Below, one piece after another: positions 49,011-58,825 of a stretch of 64,000 bases of DNA (its first letter is position 1; the number at the start of each line of letters is the position of its first letter). Source of the stretch: Geobacter sp. FeAm09. GTDB lineage: Bacteria > Desulfobacterota > Desulfuromonadia > Geobacterales > Pseudopelobacteraceae. The stretch covers positions 1,312,501-1,376,500 of the forward strand of contig NZ_CP042466.1 in assembly GCF_008330225.1 (NCBI RefSeq). The letters run 5' to 3'. The position numbers and the translations under genes were made by a program. The notes beneath the pieces were generated by a model. It was given only the letters and a program-made list of their open reading frames with translations. It was not told the origin of the DNA and did no database searches.

Positions 49011-49865
49011 TCAGGCGGCGGGGCGGTGGAGCATTTTCAGGATTGAAGCCAGTTTGGGGCGCATCTCCGTACGGGGAATGATGGCATCCACCATGCCGTG
49101 GTCCAGCAGGTATTCGGCCCGCTGAAACCCTTCCGGCAGCTTCTGGCGGATGGTCTGCTCGATAACCCTCGGCCCGGCAAAGCCGATGAGGGCCTTGGGC
49201 TCGGCGATGTTCAGATCCCCCAGCATGGCGAAACTGGCGGTGACGCCGCCGGTGGTGGGATCGGTCAGGATGGAGATGAAGGGGATGCCCGCCTGCTTCA
49301 GCTTGGCCAGGGCGGCCGAGGTCTTGGCCATCTGCATGAGCGACAGGATGCTTTCCTGCATGCGCGCGCCGCCCGAAGCGGAGATGATGAGCACCGGCTG
49401 GCGCTGTTTGAGGCCCCGTTCGATGGAGCGGGTGATCTTTTCGCCCACCACGCTCCCCATGCTCCCCCCCATGAAGGAGAAATCGAAGCAGGCGACCTGT
49501 ACGCCGATCCCCTCGATGGCCCCCTCGACGCAGATGACGGCGTCTTTCGACCCCCCCTTGGCCAGGGCGGCATCGATACGCTCCTGATAGCTCTTGGCAT
49601 CCTTGAAATCGAGAAAGTCCACCGACTTCATGTCGGCGTCGTACTCCTGCCAGGTCCCGTTGTCCAACAGAATCTCCAGGCGCTTGCGGGCCGGGATGCG
49701 GTAATGGTGGCCGCACTTGGGGCAAACGTTGAGGTTGGCTTCGATCTCCTTGCCCAGGATGGTTTCCGAACATCCCTGGCATTTGACCCACATCCCCTCG
49801 GGAACCTTGACCTTCTTTTCCGTATTCTTCTCTATCCCTGCCTTGTCCCGATTGAACCAGCTCAT
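49011..49865 (-). CDS. accD: Acetyl-CoA carboxylase carboxyltransferase beta subunit
   Basis: 284 residues. N-terminal zinc ribbon CQGC...CPKCGHHYRIPARKR, then the crotonase-fold carboxyltransferase domain (FDFSFMGGSMGSVVGEKI, ISASGGARMQE, DPTTGGVTASFAMLGD, GFAGPRVIEQTI). With AccA it transfers CO2 from biotin to acetyl-CoA. The ATG at 49865 has GAGG five bases upstream. It lies between trpA and folC in one transcription unit. Confidence 0.96.
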   Translation of the reverse strand: MSWFNRDKAGIEKNTEKKVKVPEGMWVKCQGCSETILGKEIEANLNVCPKCGHHYRIPARKRLEILLDNGTWQEYDADMKSVDFLDFKDAKSYQERIDAALAKGGSKDAVICVEGAIEGIGVQVACFDFSFMGGSMGSVVGEKITRSIERGLKQRQPVLIISASGGARMQESILSLMQMAKTSAALAKLKQAGIPFISILTDPTTGGVTASFAMLGDLNIAEPKALIGFAGPRVIEQTIRQKLPEGFQRAEYLLDHGMVDAIIPRTEMRPKLASILKMLHRPAA

Positions 49866-49949
49866 AATAACCTCGCGATCTGTCGAAAACGTTACTGAAG
49901 TGAATGGGGGTGGTAGCAAAAAAGCGGCAGCCTGTCAAGCAGGCATATC

Positions 49950-50753
49950 TCAGGCCGAGCCGGAAGAGATGGCCCGTTTCAGCTCGCCGACCAGTTGGCG
50001 CAGCTCGTTTTTCAGCCTGGCGCCGGAATGCTTCTCGAGCAGTTTGACGATGGCGCTGCCGACGACGACGCCGTCGGCCATGGCCGCCACCCGGGAGGCC
50101 TGCTCCGGGGTGGAGATGCCGAAGCCGGCCATGACCGGCAGGCGGATCTTTTTGCGCACCTTGGCCAGTTCTGCCGCCAGGGTGGCGGAGGTCTCCTGGC
50201 GCATGCCGGTGACGCCGGTGACGGTGACGTAATAGACGAAACCGCGTCCCAATTTATCCACGGTGGCGATGCGGGATTTGTCCGAGGTCGGGGTAAGGAG
50301 GAAGATGACGTTCAGCCCGCAGGGAGCGGCGTAGTCGAGGAATTCGCCCGACTCCTCGGGGGGCATGTCCACTACGAGGACGCCGTCCACCCCCGCCCGG
50401 GCGGCGTCGCGGCAAAAACGCTCATAACCGTAGGCATGGATGGGGTTGAGGTAGCCCATGAGGATGATCGGTATGTCGTGCGAGGCCCTCACCTTCGTTA
50501 CGGTGGCGAGAATCCCCTCCAGGGTGGTGCCGGCCGCCAGGGCGCGTTCGGACGAGAGCTGGATGGTCGGCCCGTCGGCCATGGGGTCGGAAAAGGGAAC
50601 CCCCAGTTCGATGATATCGGCGCCGGCATCCGCCAGCAGAGAGATCATTTCTTCGGTGGTGCCCAAATCCGGGTCGCCGGCGGTGATGAAGGTGACCAGT
50701 GCTTTGTCGTTATGTGTGGCCAGTGTGGCGAGCCGTGTGGTAAGTCGGTCCAT
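49950..50753 (-). CDS. trpA: Tryptophan synthase alpha chain
   Basis: 267 residues. It cleaves indole-3-glycerol phosphate to indole, channelled to TrpB. Catalytic Glu in [19 protein letters not shown] and Asp in [10 protein letters not shown]; also [18 protein letters not shown] and GFGISTPEQ (phosphate binding). It lies 84 bases ahead of accD. It is separated from trpF-trpB by about 43 kb, although in relatives these genes usually adjoin, so a rearrangement has split the cluster. Confidence 0.96.
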   Translation of the reverse strand: MDRLTTRLATLATHNDKALVTFITAGDPDLGTTEEMISLLADAGADIIELGVPFSDPMADGPTIQLSSERALAAGTTLEGILATVTKVRASHDIPIILMGYLNPIHAYGYERFCRDAARAGVDGVLVVDMPPEESGEFLDYAAPCGLNVIFLLTPTSDKSRIATVDKLGRGFVYYVTVTGVTGMRQETSATLAAELAKVRKKIRLPVMAGFGISTPEQASRVAAMADGVVVGSAIVKLLEKHSGARLKNELRQLVGELKRAISSGSA

Positions 50754-50783
50754 GGGGTTGCAGTCTCCGGGGTGGTATGCTGG

Positions 50784-52943
50784 CTAAATTTTGAAACCGT
50801 CCATCTCTTTCTCCAGCAGGTCGATCTGCCTGGAGAGGCTGGTGACGGCCTGCTCCATGAGATCGGCGGCCTTGGCGTTGGCGGTGGAGGAAAGCTGGAT
50901 ATTGCCCATCGCCTTGAGGATCTGGGCGCTGTTGAGGCCTTGGGAGCGGCACGCATCGCGGATCTGATCGACCATGGAGGTCATATCTTCGGTGGAGCGG
51001 GCAATCAGGTTGCTGGCGCGGCTCTGTTCGCGGGTCGAGGTGCGCACGTGGACGGTCAGGTCCTTCATGCACTCAACCGCCGACGAGATCAGGTCGCTCC
51101 CCTTGGAGTGCTCCCGGGCCGAGGTGGCGATGTGGCCGACCATCTCCTCGACGCTGGTCATGGCCTCCTTGATGCTCTGGCTGCCCCGCGCCTGTTCCAC
51201 GGTGGCGCGCGCTATCTCCCGCGTCTGGATGCTGGCCTTCTGGACGCCGCTGACGATCTTTTCCAGGGCGGTGCCGGAGCGCTGGGAGAGCTTCTCCCCC
51301 TCCGAGATATAGTGCTCCGCCAGGCTGATCGCCTCGACCGCGCGCGCAGTCTCGTTCTGCACCCCCTTGATGACGGCGGCTATCTCCCGGGTGGAACTGC
51401 TGGTCCGTTCGGAGAGTTCGCGAATCTCGTCGGCCACCACCGCGAACCCCTTGCCGTGCTCGCCGGCCTGGGCGGCGATGATGGCGGCGTTGAGGGCCAG
51501 CAGGTTGGTCTGCTCCGCCACCTCGTCGATGACCGAGAGGATGGTGCCGATGTCGTTGGCCTTGAGGGACAGGTTCTCGATGACCTCGGCGGTGATATGG
51601 GACGAGCGGCGGATGTCCTGCATGCCGGCAATGGCCTCTTCCACCGCCTGTTTGCCGGTTTCGGCGTCGTTTTTGACCCCCTCGGAGATGGCCGAGGTGT
51701 CCATGGCGCTCTTCTCCACCTGCTTGATGGTGGCGTCCATCTCGGCGATGGATGAGGCGGTGGTGCTGGAGGCGTCCAGCAGATTGGCGATGCTGACGTC
51801 GATCTCCTTGATGGAGGTGGCCATCTCGATGATCGAAGAGCTGACCTCGTTGACCGTTACCCCCAGTTTGTCGGCGTTGATGGCCACTTCCTCGATGCTG
51901 GCCGCCATCTCCAGGATGGAGGAGGATGTTTCCGATGCCGAGACGGCAAGCTTGTCGATGTCGTTGGAGACGTCCAGGACCGACATGTTGATGAGTTCCA
52001 CCGCCCGGGAGGTCTCCGCGACCGTATCCTTCTGGAGCTTGGCGGAGTTGACCACCTGGCGGGAGGCCTTCTCGATGTTGTTGTCGATGGCCGTGAGCTC
52101 ATCGGAGGCGGTCGTGACCCGGGTCACCATGTTTTGCAGGTTCTCGGCCATGGTGTTCATGGTCGCAGCCAAGGCGCCGATCTCGCCCCCGGCCTTGGTT
52201 TCGAGGCGGGTGTCGAGCCTGCCCCCGGCCACGGTGCCGGCAAAAGCGACGCATGCCCGCAGCGGCCGGGTGATGGACAGGGTGATCAGGTACGAGAGCA
52301 GGGCGATCAGGGCGATCACCACAAGGCCGACGACGGCGGTCGTCATGATCTTGACCGCGATGCTGGTGGCCACCTGTTGTTCGGCGGCGTTCACGTCACG
52401 GTGGAGGGTTTCCACCATCGCCGCGACGGTGGCGCTGAAACTGTTGAAACGCTGGGTCTGAAGGCCGGTCATGAGGTAACTGGCCTTGAGCACGTCCCCC
52501 TTTTCGGCGGCGGGCAGGACCTCGTTCAGCAGCGTTTTCTTGTAATCCGACCAGATGGTGTAGGCCTTGTTGATGTTCTCCCGCTCTCCGGGGGCGCTCA
52601 CCGCCGTGAGGACGACGCCGAATTTGCCGTCGATATCACGGATGAGCAGCTTTACGGTCGTCACGATCTTGTTGATGGCGGCGCTGTCGGTTTCCAGCAT
52701 GAAATTCTGCATCTCGTTGCTGATCTGGTAGAGGTCGGATTTGAGGAGGGCGATACTTTCGAGGGCGTTGTTGTTGGCCCGGATGGTTCGGTAGGTCGCC
52801 CCCCCGATCCGCACCTCGTTGAGGAGCAGGATGCTGAGGACAGCCACGAGCAGGATGCCGGAAAAGGCCGCCGTCGAGAGCAGCATCATCTTGGCGCGCA
52901 GGCTGAAACCGTTGCCGCTGGTCGGATTCAATGTGGTCTCCAC
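50784..52943 (-). CDS. Methyl-accepting chemotaxis protein with variant signalling tip
   Basis: About 719 residues. TM1 about 18-42, a helical periplasmic sensor to about 200 (4-helix-bundle type), TM2 about 203-226, HAMP to about 280, then a long cytoplasmic rod. The hairpin tip reads [20 protein letters not shown]: the usual Glu-x-x-Arg (EAAR) is Ile-x-x-Gln. The first possible start, TTG at 52952, touches the AAGGAG; I prefer GTG at 52943. No CheR tether is seen. It follows trpA in orientation but is probably separately expressed. Confidence 0.9.
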   Translation of the reverse strand: METTLNPTSGNGFSLRAKMMLLSTAAFSGILLVAVLSILLLNEVRIGGATYRTIRANNNALESIALLKSDLYQISNEMQNFMLETDSAAINKIVTTVKLLIRDIDGKFGVVLTAVSAPGERENINKAYTIWSDYKKTLLNEVLPAAEKGDVLKASYLMTGLQTQRFNSFSATVAAMVETLHRDVNAAEQQVATSIAVKIMTTAVVGLVVIALIALLSYLITLSITRPLRACVAFAGTVAGGRLDTRLETKAGGEIGALAATMNTMAENLQNMVTRVTTASDELTAIDNNIEKASRQVVNSAKLQKDTVAETSRAVELINMSVLDVSNDIDKLAVSASETSSSILEMAASIEEVAINADKLGVTVNEVSSSIIEMATSIKEIDVSIANLLDASSTTASSIAEMDATIKQVEKSAMDTSAISEGVKNDAETGKQAVEEAIAGMQDIRRSSHITAEVIENLSLKANDIGTILSVIDEVAEQTNLLALNAAIIAAQAGEHGKGFAVVADEIRELSERTSSSTREIAAVIKGVQNETARAVEAISLAEHYISEGEKLSQRSGTALEKIVSGVQKASIQTREIARATVEQARGSQSIKEAMTSVEEMVGHIATSAREHSKGSDLISSAVECMKDLTVHVRTSTREQSRASNLIARSTEDMTSMVDQIRDACRSQGLNSAQILKAMGNIQLSSTANAKAADLMEQAVTSLSRQIDLLEKEMDGFKI

Positions 52944-53115
52944 TTGGTGCAAGCTCCTTGCTCTGCGAAGTTATGGTCGAAACGCCAAGGGGATGTTCGC
53001 GGCCCGTGCGCATGTGGGCTGCAGGGAAAAATCCGCACAACTATACCAGAGCCCGCGCTTTCATATCAAGCAAAAACGCCGGAAAACCGTTGTGCGGCAC
53101 GCTTCCGGCAGCTCG

Positions 53116-53616
53116 TCAGCGCACGCCCTTCAGGATGTCTCCGATGCGGTTCAGGTAGGTGCCGGGCCGGTATGCCTCCGGCAGGGAAAGGGTGTCGTCG
53201 CTGGTCACCGGTATGACCATCTCCCCAAGGGGGGTATCCAGGTGCAGCCGGGCATCCAGGCGGTAGGGGATCCTGTCCGGGGCGGGCAGGCGCTTGAGGA
53301 TCTCGATCAGGTCATGGTACCTGATCCGTACCGGAAGGCGCAGGTCCGTCTCCCGCCCCGCCGGGAAGACGACGGTCTGCTGGAGACCGCCGGCGGCGAG
53401 AGGCAGGGCCATGACCTGGAGGTCATAGGAATAGCCCCGCAACGAGATGTCGAAAGAATTGGGGTTGGTTACCCCCAGGTGACATTCCACGTCGAAGCCG
53501 GCGGTGTCCAGCGCGACGAGATTCGTGTGTTTGAGTGCCACCTGGGGGGGCGTGACGAGCGCGGCGCAGGCCGTCAGGTGAAAAACCAGGATGAAAAGGA
53601 TGATGAGACGTCCCAT
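53116..53616 (-). CDS. LEA14-type (LEA_2/WHy) lipoprotein
   Basis: 166 residues. Signal peptide with lipobox HLTAC-A, so it is lipid-anchored in the envelope. The single beta domain (VALKHTNLVALDTAGFDV, CHLGVTNPNSFDISLRGYS, FPAGRETDLRLPVRIRY) is the LEA_2/WHy fold of desiccation-related LEA14 proteins. It starts five bases after the SLT lipoprotein gene, so the two are co-transcribed. No strong ribosome-binding site; coupled translation is likely. Confidence 0.85.
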   Translation of the reverse strand: MGRLIILFILVFHLTACAALVTPPQVALKHTNLVALDTAGFDVECHLGVTNPNSFDISLRGYSYDLQVMALPLAAGGLQQTVVFPAGRETDLRLPVRIRYHDLIEILKRLPAPDRIPYRLDARLHLDTPLGEMVIPVTSDDTLSLPEAYRPGTYLNRIGDILKGVR

Positions 53617-53621
53617 GGCGA

Positions 53622-54269
53622 TCAGGGGGTTTTGATGCCGGACTCTTCCATGGCGATATGCTCGGTCTGGCGTTCCATCTCGGTAAGCATCTCCAGGCGG
53701 AGATGCCGGATCTTTTTCAGATAGGCGTTGGCTTGGGGCCCCTGGCCGCAGTAGAGCTTTTTGGCCCGTTCCAGGTTGCCGTCGGCGATGTGCAGCTTGG
53801 TGAACAGCTCGCGGACGGCGGCTTCGGCGCACTTCTCGTCGTTTTCCATGTCCTGGGGGGTGTAGCCGTGGCTTTTGGCCCGCTGCGGCATGAGCTGCCA
53901 CACGCCAAGAGCCCCCTTGGAAGAAACGGCCACGCCGGAGAGGCGGCTTCCGCCGGTCTCGGCCAGGGCGATCTCGGCCAGGTCAAAGGGCATGAAAGGG
54001 GTGCCGAGGGTTTTGGTGAAACAGAGGGCTGCCAGTTGGCGTGCCCGTTGTGGGGTTGTGCGGCGGGTGAAAGCGGCTTCTATGGCGCTTACCTGACGCT
54101 TGCGTTCGCTCATGGAGATGCCTTTCTCCAGGAGGCTCTTGATCTCCCGGTCCAAAGGCGATTCGATGGGAGTGGTGGCAGCGGCCTGCGGCTCCGTCTT
54201 TTTGACCGGAGTGTTTTCGCAGCCTGCCAGCACCAGCAGGCATGTTAAGCAGAGTAGTTTTTTTCGCAT
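53622..54269 (-). CDS. SLT-domain transglycosylase lipoprotein
   Basis: 215 residues. Lipoprotein signal MRKKLLCLTCLLVLAGCENT (lipobox LAGC). A catalytic SLT-like domain is in the second half: EIALAETGGSRLSG with the likely catalytic Glu, SSKGALGVWQLMPQRA and AVRELFTKLHIADGN. It probably trims peptidoglycan. The ATG at 54269 lacks a clear ribosome-binding site; a longer frame to 54422 crosses a hairpin and is rejected. It is followed by the LEA14 lipoprotein. Confidence 0.82.
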   Translation of the reverse strand: MRKKLLCLTCLLVLAGCENTPVKKTEPQAAATTPIESPLDREIKSLLEKGISMSERKRQVSAIEAAFTRRTTPQRARQLAALCFTKTLGTPFMPFDLAEIALAETGGSRLSGVAVSSKGALGVWQLMPQRAKSHGYTPQDMENDEKCAEAAVRELFTKLHIADGNLERAKKLYCGQGPQANAYLKKIRHLRLEMLTEMERQTEHIAMEESGIKTP

Positions 54270-54382
54270 AAGAAAGAGTGGGGTCGGTTGTATCGGCTTT
54301 GCCGGAATGGCGTACACGCCTGGAAGTGTTGTCGGGGGGCTCCGGCTGGGTGCTCCTTTCTCGTTGTATTTGCCCTGAAACG

Positions 54383-54410
54383 CCAAAGTCCCGGTTGGCC
54401 GGGACTTTGG
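54383..54410. other. Perfect 12-bp hairpin between cydB and SLT gene
   Basis: CCAAAGTCCCGG pairs with CCGGGACTTTGG around TTGG. It has no clean T tail on either strand. It may be a weak cydAB terminator or a leader structure of the SLT gene. A second small stem TTGGCTTG/CAAGCCAA lies at 54449-54465. Confidence 0.5.
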
Positions 54411-54507
54411 ATCGTTGTTCAAGGTAGGGATACTTATACTTCATGATCGTTGGCTTGTCAAGCCAAACGGGGTGATGTTTAATGATTTCAATATTTTATA
54501 AGCGGTT

Positions 54508-55563
54508 TTAGTACGCCTCCGGGCTTCCCAGCACGTCCTCGTTGCTGACCGGCGCCCGGAAGAGACGGTATACCCAAATCTTGTAGGCGATGACGGTCGG
54601 AACGAAGATCAGCGCCACCACGGTCATGATCTGCAGAGTCAGCAGGCTGGACGAGGAGTTGAAGATGGTCAGGTTGGAGGCCGGGTCGATACTGGAGGGG
54701 ATCAGGTTGGGGAACAGCCCGGTCACGCCGGTAAAGACCACGAAGACGATGGTCAGACAGGAGAAGGTGAAGGCTTTGTAGCATTCGCCTTTTGCCGCGA
54801 AGAGCTTGACCAGAAGGAGCGACGCCACGGCAATGACCGGAATGATCAACAGTACCGGTGCCTTGAGGAAGTTGCCGTACAGTTTGGTGGCCGGGTAGGT
54901 GTAGCCGAGGAATACGACCGCAATCACCAGGAGCGGCAGCCAGAGTTTGTTGGCCAGGGCGGCAGCCCGCTTGCTCAGGTCGCCGGTGGTCTTGATGGCG
55001 GCGTAGAGCGAGCCGTGCACGGCAAAGAGCAGGACGAACAGCACGCCGGTCACCAGGCCGTAGGGGTTGAGCAGACCGATCAGGGTGCCGTCGTAGGTGA
55101 AGTTCACGGCGGCGAAATCGTTCTTCATGGGAATGCCTTTGAAGATGTTGCCGAAAGCGACCCCGAACAGGAGGGCCGGGAGAAAGCTGGAGACGGTGAT
55201 GGCCGTGTCCCAGGAGCCTTTCCAGGTGGCACTGTCCAGTTTGCCCCTGAACTCGAAGGAGACCCCGCGGACGATCAGGGAGAACAGGAGCAGCAGCAGG
55301 GCCGAGTACAGGTTGCTGAACATCAGGGCATAGGTGGTGGGGAAGGCCGCAAAGGTGGCGCCGCCGGCGGTGATCAGCCAGACCTCGTTGCCGTCCCACA
55401 CCGGACCCACCGCGTTGATCAGGACCCGCTTTTCCGTGTCGTTCTTGGCCAGGAACCCCGACAGGAAGCCGGTGCCGAGCACAAAGCCGTCAAGCATGAA
55501 ATAAACCGCCCACAAAACTCCCCACAGCACGAACCAGATGATCTGGAATACGGATACGTCCAT
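54508..55563 (-). CDS. cydB: Cytochrome bd ubiquinol oxidase subunit II
   Basis: 351 residues with about nine membrane segments. FQIIWFVLWGVLWAVYFMLDGFVLGTG, GPVWDGNEVWLITAGGATFAAFP and YDGTLIGLLNPYGL are typical of CydB (quoted in parts). With CydA it reduces O2 to water without proton pumping. It starts three bases after cydA ends. The length and type match the CydB of anaerobes with O2 tolerance. No cydX-like small gene is seen after it. Confidence 0.95.
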   Translation of the reverse strand: MDVSVFQIIWFVLWGVLWAVYFMLDGFVLGTGFLSGFLAKNDTEKRVLINAVGPVWDGNEVWLITAGGATFAAFPTTYALMFSNLYSALLLLLFSLIVRGVSFEFRGKLDSATWKGSWDTAITVSSFLPALLFGVAFGNIFKGIPMKNDFAAVNFTYDGTLIGLLNPYGLVTGVLFVLLFAVHGSLYAAIKTTGDLSKRAAALANKLWLPLLVIAVVFLGYTYPATKLYGNFLKAPVLLIIPVIAVASLLLVKLFAAKGECYKAFTFSCLTIVFVVFTGVTGLFPNLIPSSIDPASNLTIFNSSSSLLTLQIMTVVALIFVPTVIAYKIWVYRLFRAPVSNEDVLGSPEAY

Positions 55564-55566
55564 AGC

Positions 55567-56913
55567 CTATGCCCTCCCCTGAACGTTGATGATGGCGGAA
55601 AGATCCTTGTCCGGCCCTTTTTTGGCGTATTTGACCAACAGGAAGATGTCGATGGCGCCCAACAGGCCGTACAGAACTGTGAAACCCAAAAGAGACAGGG
55701 CCACCTGGGTGGCGGAAACGGACTTGGAAACCGCGTCGGCGGTCTTGAACACGCCGTAGACGATCCAGGGCTGGCGCCCCAGTTCGGCGACGAGCCAACC
55801 GAACTGTTCAGCCAGGTAGGGGGCCGGGATGGCGAAGACCATGAGCGTCAGGAACCAGCGCTGCCGCTCCAGGTTCTGTCTGCGCGACAGGAAGATGGCT
55901 ATCAGGCTGGCGAGGATCATGAAGCTGCCCAGGCCGACCATGAGGCGGAAGCTGAGGAAGGTCGGGGTCACCATGGGGCGCAGTTCCTTGGGGAAGTCCT
56001 TGAGCCCCTTGATTTCGGCGTTTGGATCGTGGAAGGCCAGCATGCTGAGTGCGTTGGGCACGCAGAGCGCTTCCACGGCGTTACATTCCTGGGCCACGTT
56101 CGGCAGGATCAAGAGGTTCATGCCGACGCCCCGTTTGGTTTCCCACTGGGATTCCATGGCGGCGAACTTGGTCGGTTGGGTCTTGGCGATCTCCACGGCG
56201 TGAAAGTCCCCGGTCAGGGCGGTGCCGAGGGAGGCGACAAAGGCCCAGACCGCAGCCAGCCTGAAGGAGCGTTTGAAGAAGTCGTTCTCGTTGTTGCGCA
56301 GGAGGTGCCAGGCGGAAACCCCCATAATGAGGAATGCGGCCAGGGCATAGCCCGAAAGCAGGGTATGGGTGAACTTGATCCAGCCGTAGGGGTTGGTGAG
56401 GACGGTGAGGAAGTTTTCCATCTCGGCCCGGTTGTTGCGCAGCACGTAGCCGACCGGTTTCTGCATCCAGGCGTTGGCCAGCAGGATGATCAGGGCGGAA
56501 ACGTTGGTGGCCACCGAGGCCAGCCAGATGGTTATCATGTGGGCCTTCTTGGAGATCTTGTTCCAGCCGAAGATCCAGACGCCGATGAAGACCGATTCGA
56601 GGAAGAAGGCCAGGGTCGCCTCAATGGCCAGCGGCGCACCGAAGATATCACCCACGTAGCGGGAATACTCGGACCAGTTCATGCCGAACTGGAACTCCAT
56701 GGTGATGCCGGTCACGACGCCCAGGGCAAAGTTGATCAGAAACAGTTTGCCCCAGAACTTGGTCATGCGGAGCCACATCTCATCCCCGGTGTTCACATAC
56801 TTGGTCTCCATCCAGGCGGTCAGGATCGAGAGGCCGAGCGTCAGGGGGACGAAAATCCAGTGGAACATGCCTGTTGCCGCGAACTGCAGCTGACTGAGGG
56901 TTACGACGTCCAT
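55567..56913 (-). CDS. cydA: Cytochrome bd ubiquinol oxidase subunit I
   Basis: 448 residues. Heme b595 ligand His18 (GMFHWIFVPLTLG), a short Q-loop form, FKFTHTLLSGY-like region (WIKFTHTLLSGYALA) with the b558 His, GWLVAELGRQPWIVYG near the quinol site, and a periplasmic segment with two Cys (AQECNAVEALCVP), unusual compared with E. coli. It oxidises quinol and carries hemes b558, b595 and d. It lies downstream of an Rrf2-family regulator in the same direction, which may repress it until oxygen or NO arrives. Confidence 0.95.
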   Translation of the reverse strand: MDVVTLSQLQFAATGMFHWIFVPLTLGLSILTAWMETKYVNTGDEMWLRMTKFWGKLFLINFALGVVTGITMEFQFGMNWSEYSRYVGDIFGAPLAIEATLAFFLESVFIGVWIFGWNKISKKAHMITIWLASVATNVSALIILLANAWMQKPVGYVLRNNRAEMENFLTVLTNPYGWIKFTHTLLSGYALAAFLIMGVSAWHLLRNNENDFFKRSFRLAAVWAFVASLGTALTGDFHAVEIAKTQPTKFAAMESQWETKRGVGMNLLILPNVAQECNAVEALCVPNALSMLAFHDPNAEIKGLKDFPKELRPMVTPTFLSFRLMVGLGSFMILASLIAIFLSRRQNLERQRWFLTLMVFAIPAPYLAEQFGWLVAELGRQPWIVYGVFKTADAVSKSVSATQVALSLLGFTVLYGLLGAIDIFLLVKYAKKGPDKDLSAIINVQGRA

Positions 56914-57099
56914 ACTTCCTCCTTGTTAAGATAGTGGTGCTGAGAGGGGGCTCGAGACTGAATTGTAATTTGGCGTAATCAAACCAATATTTGCAATACT
57001 ATAACTTTTTTTCGTAAATGCAACAGATTTATGCACAAAAGGGCCTATTTTGTCCTGTTTACGGCAAAATTTTTTTGGCCGGAGCCGGAAGGCCGAAGG

Positions 57100-57501
57100 T
57101 TACCCCTCGGCCAGCTCTTTCAGCGTTACCTTGTCAAGGATGCCCCGGACCTGGGATTGCACGTTCATCCATACCGGGTGCACGTTGCAACTGCTGCTGC
57201 GATCGCAATCGACTCCGTTGGTGACGCATCTGTTGGGGATAATCGGCCCTTCCACGGCTTCCACCACCTCCAGAAGGGTGATCTTGTCCGCCGTGCGGCC
57301 GAGAATGAAGCCGCCGCCGGTGCCGCGGTATGATTTTACCAGCCCGATTTTGCTGAATTGCTGGAAGATTTTGGCAAGAAAGGTGGGGGGGACGTCAACC
57401 GCCGCAGCGATATCGCTCAGCAGGCAGACTTGGTCGGCAGGGCGGGATGCCAGATAGACAATGCCGCGAATTGCATATTCACCCTTGCGGGTAAGTTCCA
57501 T
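57100..57501 (-). CDS. Rrf2-family iron-sulfur transcriptional regulator
   Basis: 133 residues. Winged helix at residues 1-75 (TRKGEYAIRGIVYLA, VPPTFLAKIFQQFSKIGLV, SYRGTGGGFILGR). Three Cys ligands in RCVTNGVDCDRSSSC suit an oxygen- or NO-sensitive cluster as in IscR/NsrR. Of two adjacent ATGs I use 57501 (GAGG seven bases upstream). It lies 186 bases ahead of cydA, same strand, with a very AT-rich gap holding probable promoter and operator. Control of cydAB is inferred from position. Confidence 0.88.
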   Translation of the reverse strand: MELTRKGEYAIRGIVYLASRPADQVCLLSDIAAAVDVPPTFLAKIFQQFSKIGLVKSYRGTGGGFILGRTADKITLLEVVEAVEGPIIPNRCVTNGVDCDRSSSCNVHPVWMNVQSQVRGILDKVTLKELAEG

Positions 57502-57599
57502 CATGGGACCTCAAAAAGGACTTTTTTTATCTTTTTATGGGTTTTTCCATTATTTGTCAACAGAAATTTTTGCCGATACTCCGGAGCGGGCGCCGTCGG

Positions 57600-58688
57600 T
57601 CAGCGGCCAAGCATGATGCCGAGCTCTTCGGCGGTCTGGACGATCTCCCCGGCGGGATCCACCAGCTTCAGGTCGCTGATGGCGTCCTCCATGGGGACCG
57701 AGGTGATGGCGCGGCCCTTCAGGCAGGCCATGCGCCCGAATTCTCCGGCGGCCACCATCTGCACCGCCTTGGTGCCGAAGCGGCTTCCCAGGGCCCGGTC
57801 GAAGGTGGTGGGGGAGCCGCCCCGCTGCAGGTGCCCCAGCACGGTGACGCGCACATCCATGTCCAGGCATTGTTCGATGCGCTTTGCCACGAACTGTCCG
57901 ATGCCCCCCAGGCGTTCGATGGCCTGGCGTTCGTCCGCCTTCTGGGTCACAACCCTGCTGCCGCCCGCCGGAAAAGCCCCCTCGGCGACCACGATGATGC
58001 TGAAGCGGCTGCCCCGGGCCGAACGGCTGCTGACGGCGTCGCAGATGCGGTCGATATGGAAGGGGATCTCCGGGATGAGGATGACGTCGGCGCCGCCGGC
58101 GATGCCCGATTCCAGGGCGATCCAGCCGGCATAGCGTCCCATGACCTCCAGGATCATCACCCGGTGGTGGCTCTCGGCGGTGGTGTGCAGTTTGTCCAGG
58201 GCGTCGGTGGCCGTTTCCAGGGCGGTGTTGTAGCCGAAGGTGAAATCGGTCTCCCGCAGGTCGTTGTCGATGGTCTTGGGCACTCCCACCACCGGGATCC
58301 CCTTTTTGTACAGTTCCAGGGCGATCTTGAGGGAACCCTCGCCCCCCACGGCCACCAGGGCGTCGATCCCCAGGGCCTTGATGTTTGCGACGACCGCGTC
58401 GGAACGGTCGACGCGAACGATGGCGCCGTCCTGTTCCACCGGATAGGAGAAGGGGTTGCCGCGGTTGGTGGTACCCAGGATGGTACCCCCGCGGGGGAGG
58501 ATGCCGCGCACGCTTTCCAGGGTGAGCGGCGTGCATTTGTCCAGGCTCAGCAGGCCGTCGAAACCGTCCTCGATGCCCAACACCCGCCAGCCGTGGCGGA
58601 TGATGGCGCTCTTGACCACGCCGCGGATAACGGCGTTCAAGCCGGGGCAGTCGCCGCCTCCGGTGAGGATGCCGATGGTTTGCGTCAT
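57600..58688 (-). CDS. pfkA: 6-phosphofructokinase
   Basis: 362 residues, longer than E. coli PfkA. Motifs: GILTGGGDCPGLNAVIRG, GTTNRGNPF, AVGGEGSLKIA, PKTIDNDL, EVMGRYAGWIAL and LGHLQRGGSPTTFDR. The donor-site Gly in GGEGS points to ATP, while Lys in PKTIDND is a mark of the mixed PPi/ATP groups, so the donor is uncertain. The ATG at 58688 follows GGGAGGTTCCCC. A MITE-like repeat lies directly upstream and must contain or displace the promoter. Confidence 0.93.
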   Translation of the reverse strand: MTQTIGILTGGGDCPGLNAVIRGVVKSAIIRHGWRVLGIEDGFDGLLSLDKCTPLTLESVRGILPRGGTILGTTNRGNPFSYPVEQDGAIVRVDRSDAVVANIKALGIDALVAVGGEGSLKIALELYKKGIPVVGVPKTIDNDLRETDFTFGYNTALETATDALDKLHTTAESHHRVMILEVMGRYAGWIALESGIAGGADVILIPEIPFHIDRICDAVSSRSARGSRFSIIVVAEGAFPAGGSRVVTQKADERQAIERLGGIGQFVAKRIEQCLDMDVRVTVLGHLQRGGSPTTFDRALGSRFGTKAVQMVAAGEFGRMACLKGRAITSVPMEDAISDLKLVDPAGEIVQTAEELGIMLGR

Positions 58689-58703
58689 GGGGAACCTCCC
58701 GGC

Positions 58704-58823
58704 AGGTTGTTGAAAAACAGCCATCTCGCCGCCTCCTCGAAAGCCCCTTTGTGCGGCGTAGCGCTGCTACGCCTCCGTGGGACTTCCTCCGGGGGCGACG
58801 ATCTGACTGTTTTTGAACAACCT
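58704..58823. repeat. MITE-like palindromic repeat, copy 2 (simplest form)
   Basis: AGGTTGTTGAAAAACAG and CTGTTTTTGAACAACCT are inverted ends matching at 16 of 17 bases, with a central GGCGTAGCGCTGCTACGCC hairpin. It is 120 bases long, between pfkA and tatC, and ends two bases before the tatC stop codon. Confidence 0.85.
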
Positions 58824-58825
58824 GG

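Noticed and set aside
55015-56934. 639-residue plus-strand open frame
   Set aside because: Antisense to cydA and cydB; His/Gln/Gly-rich composition typical of reverse-strand translation.
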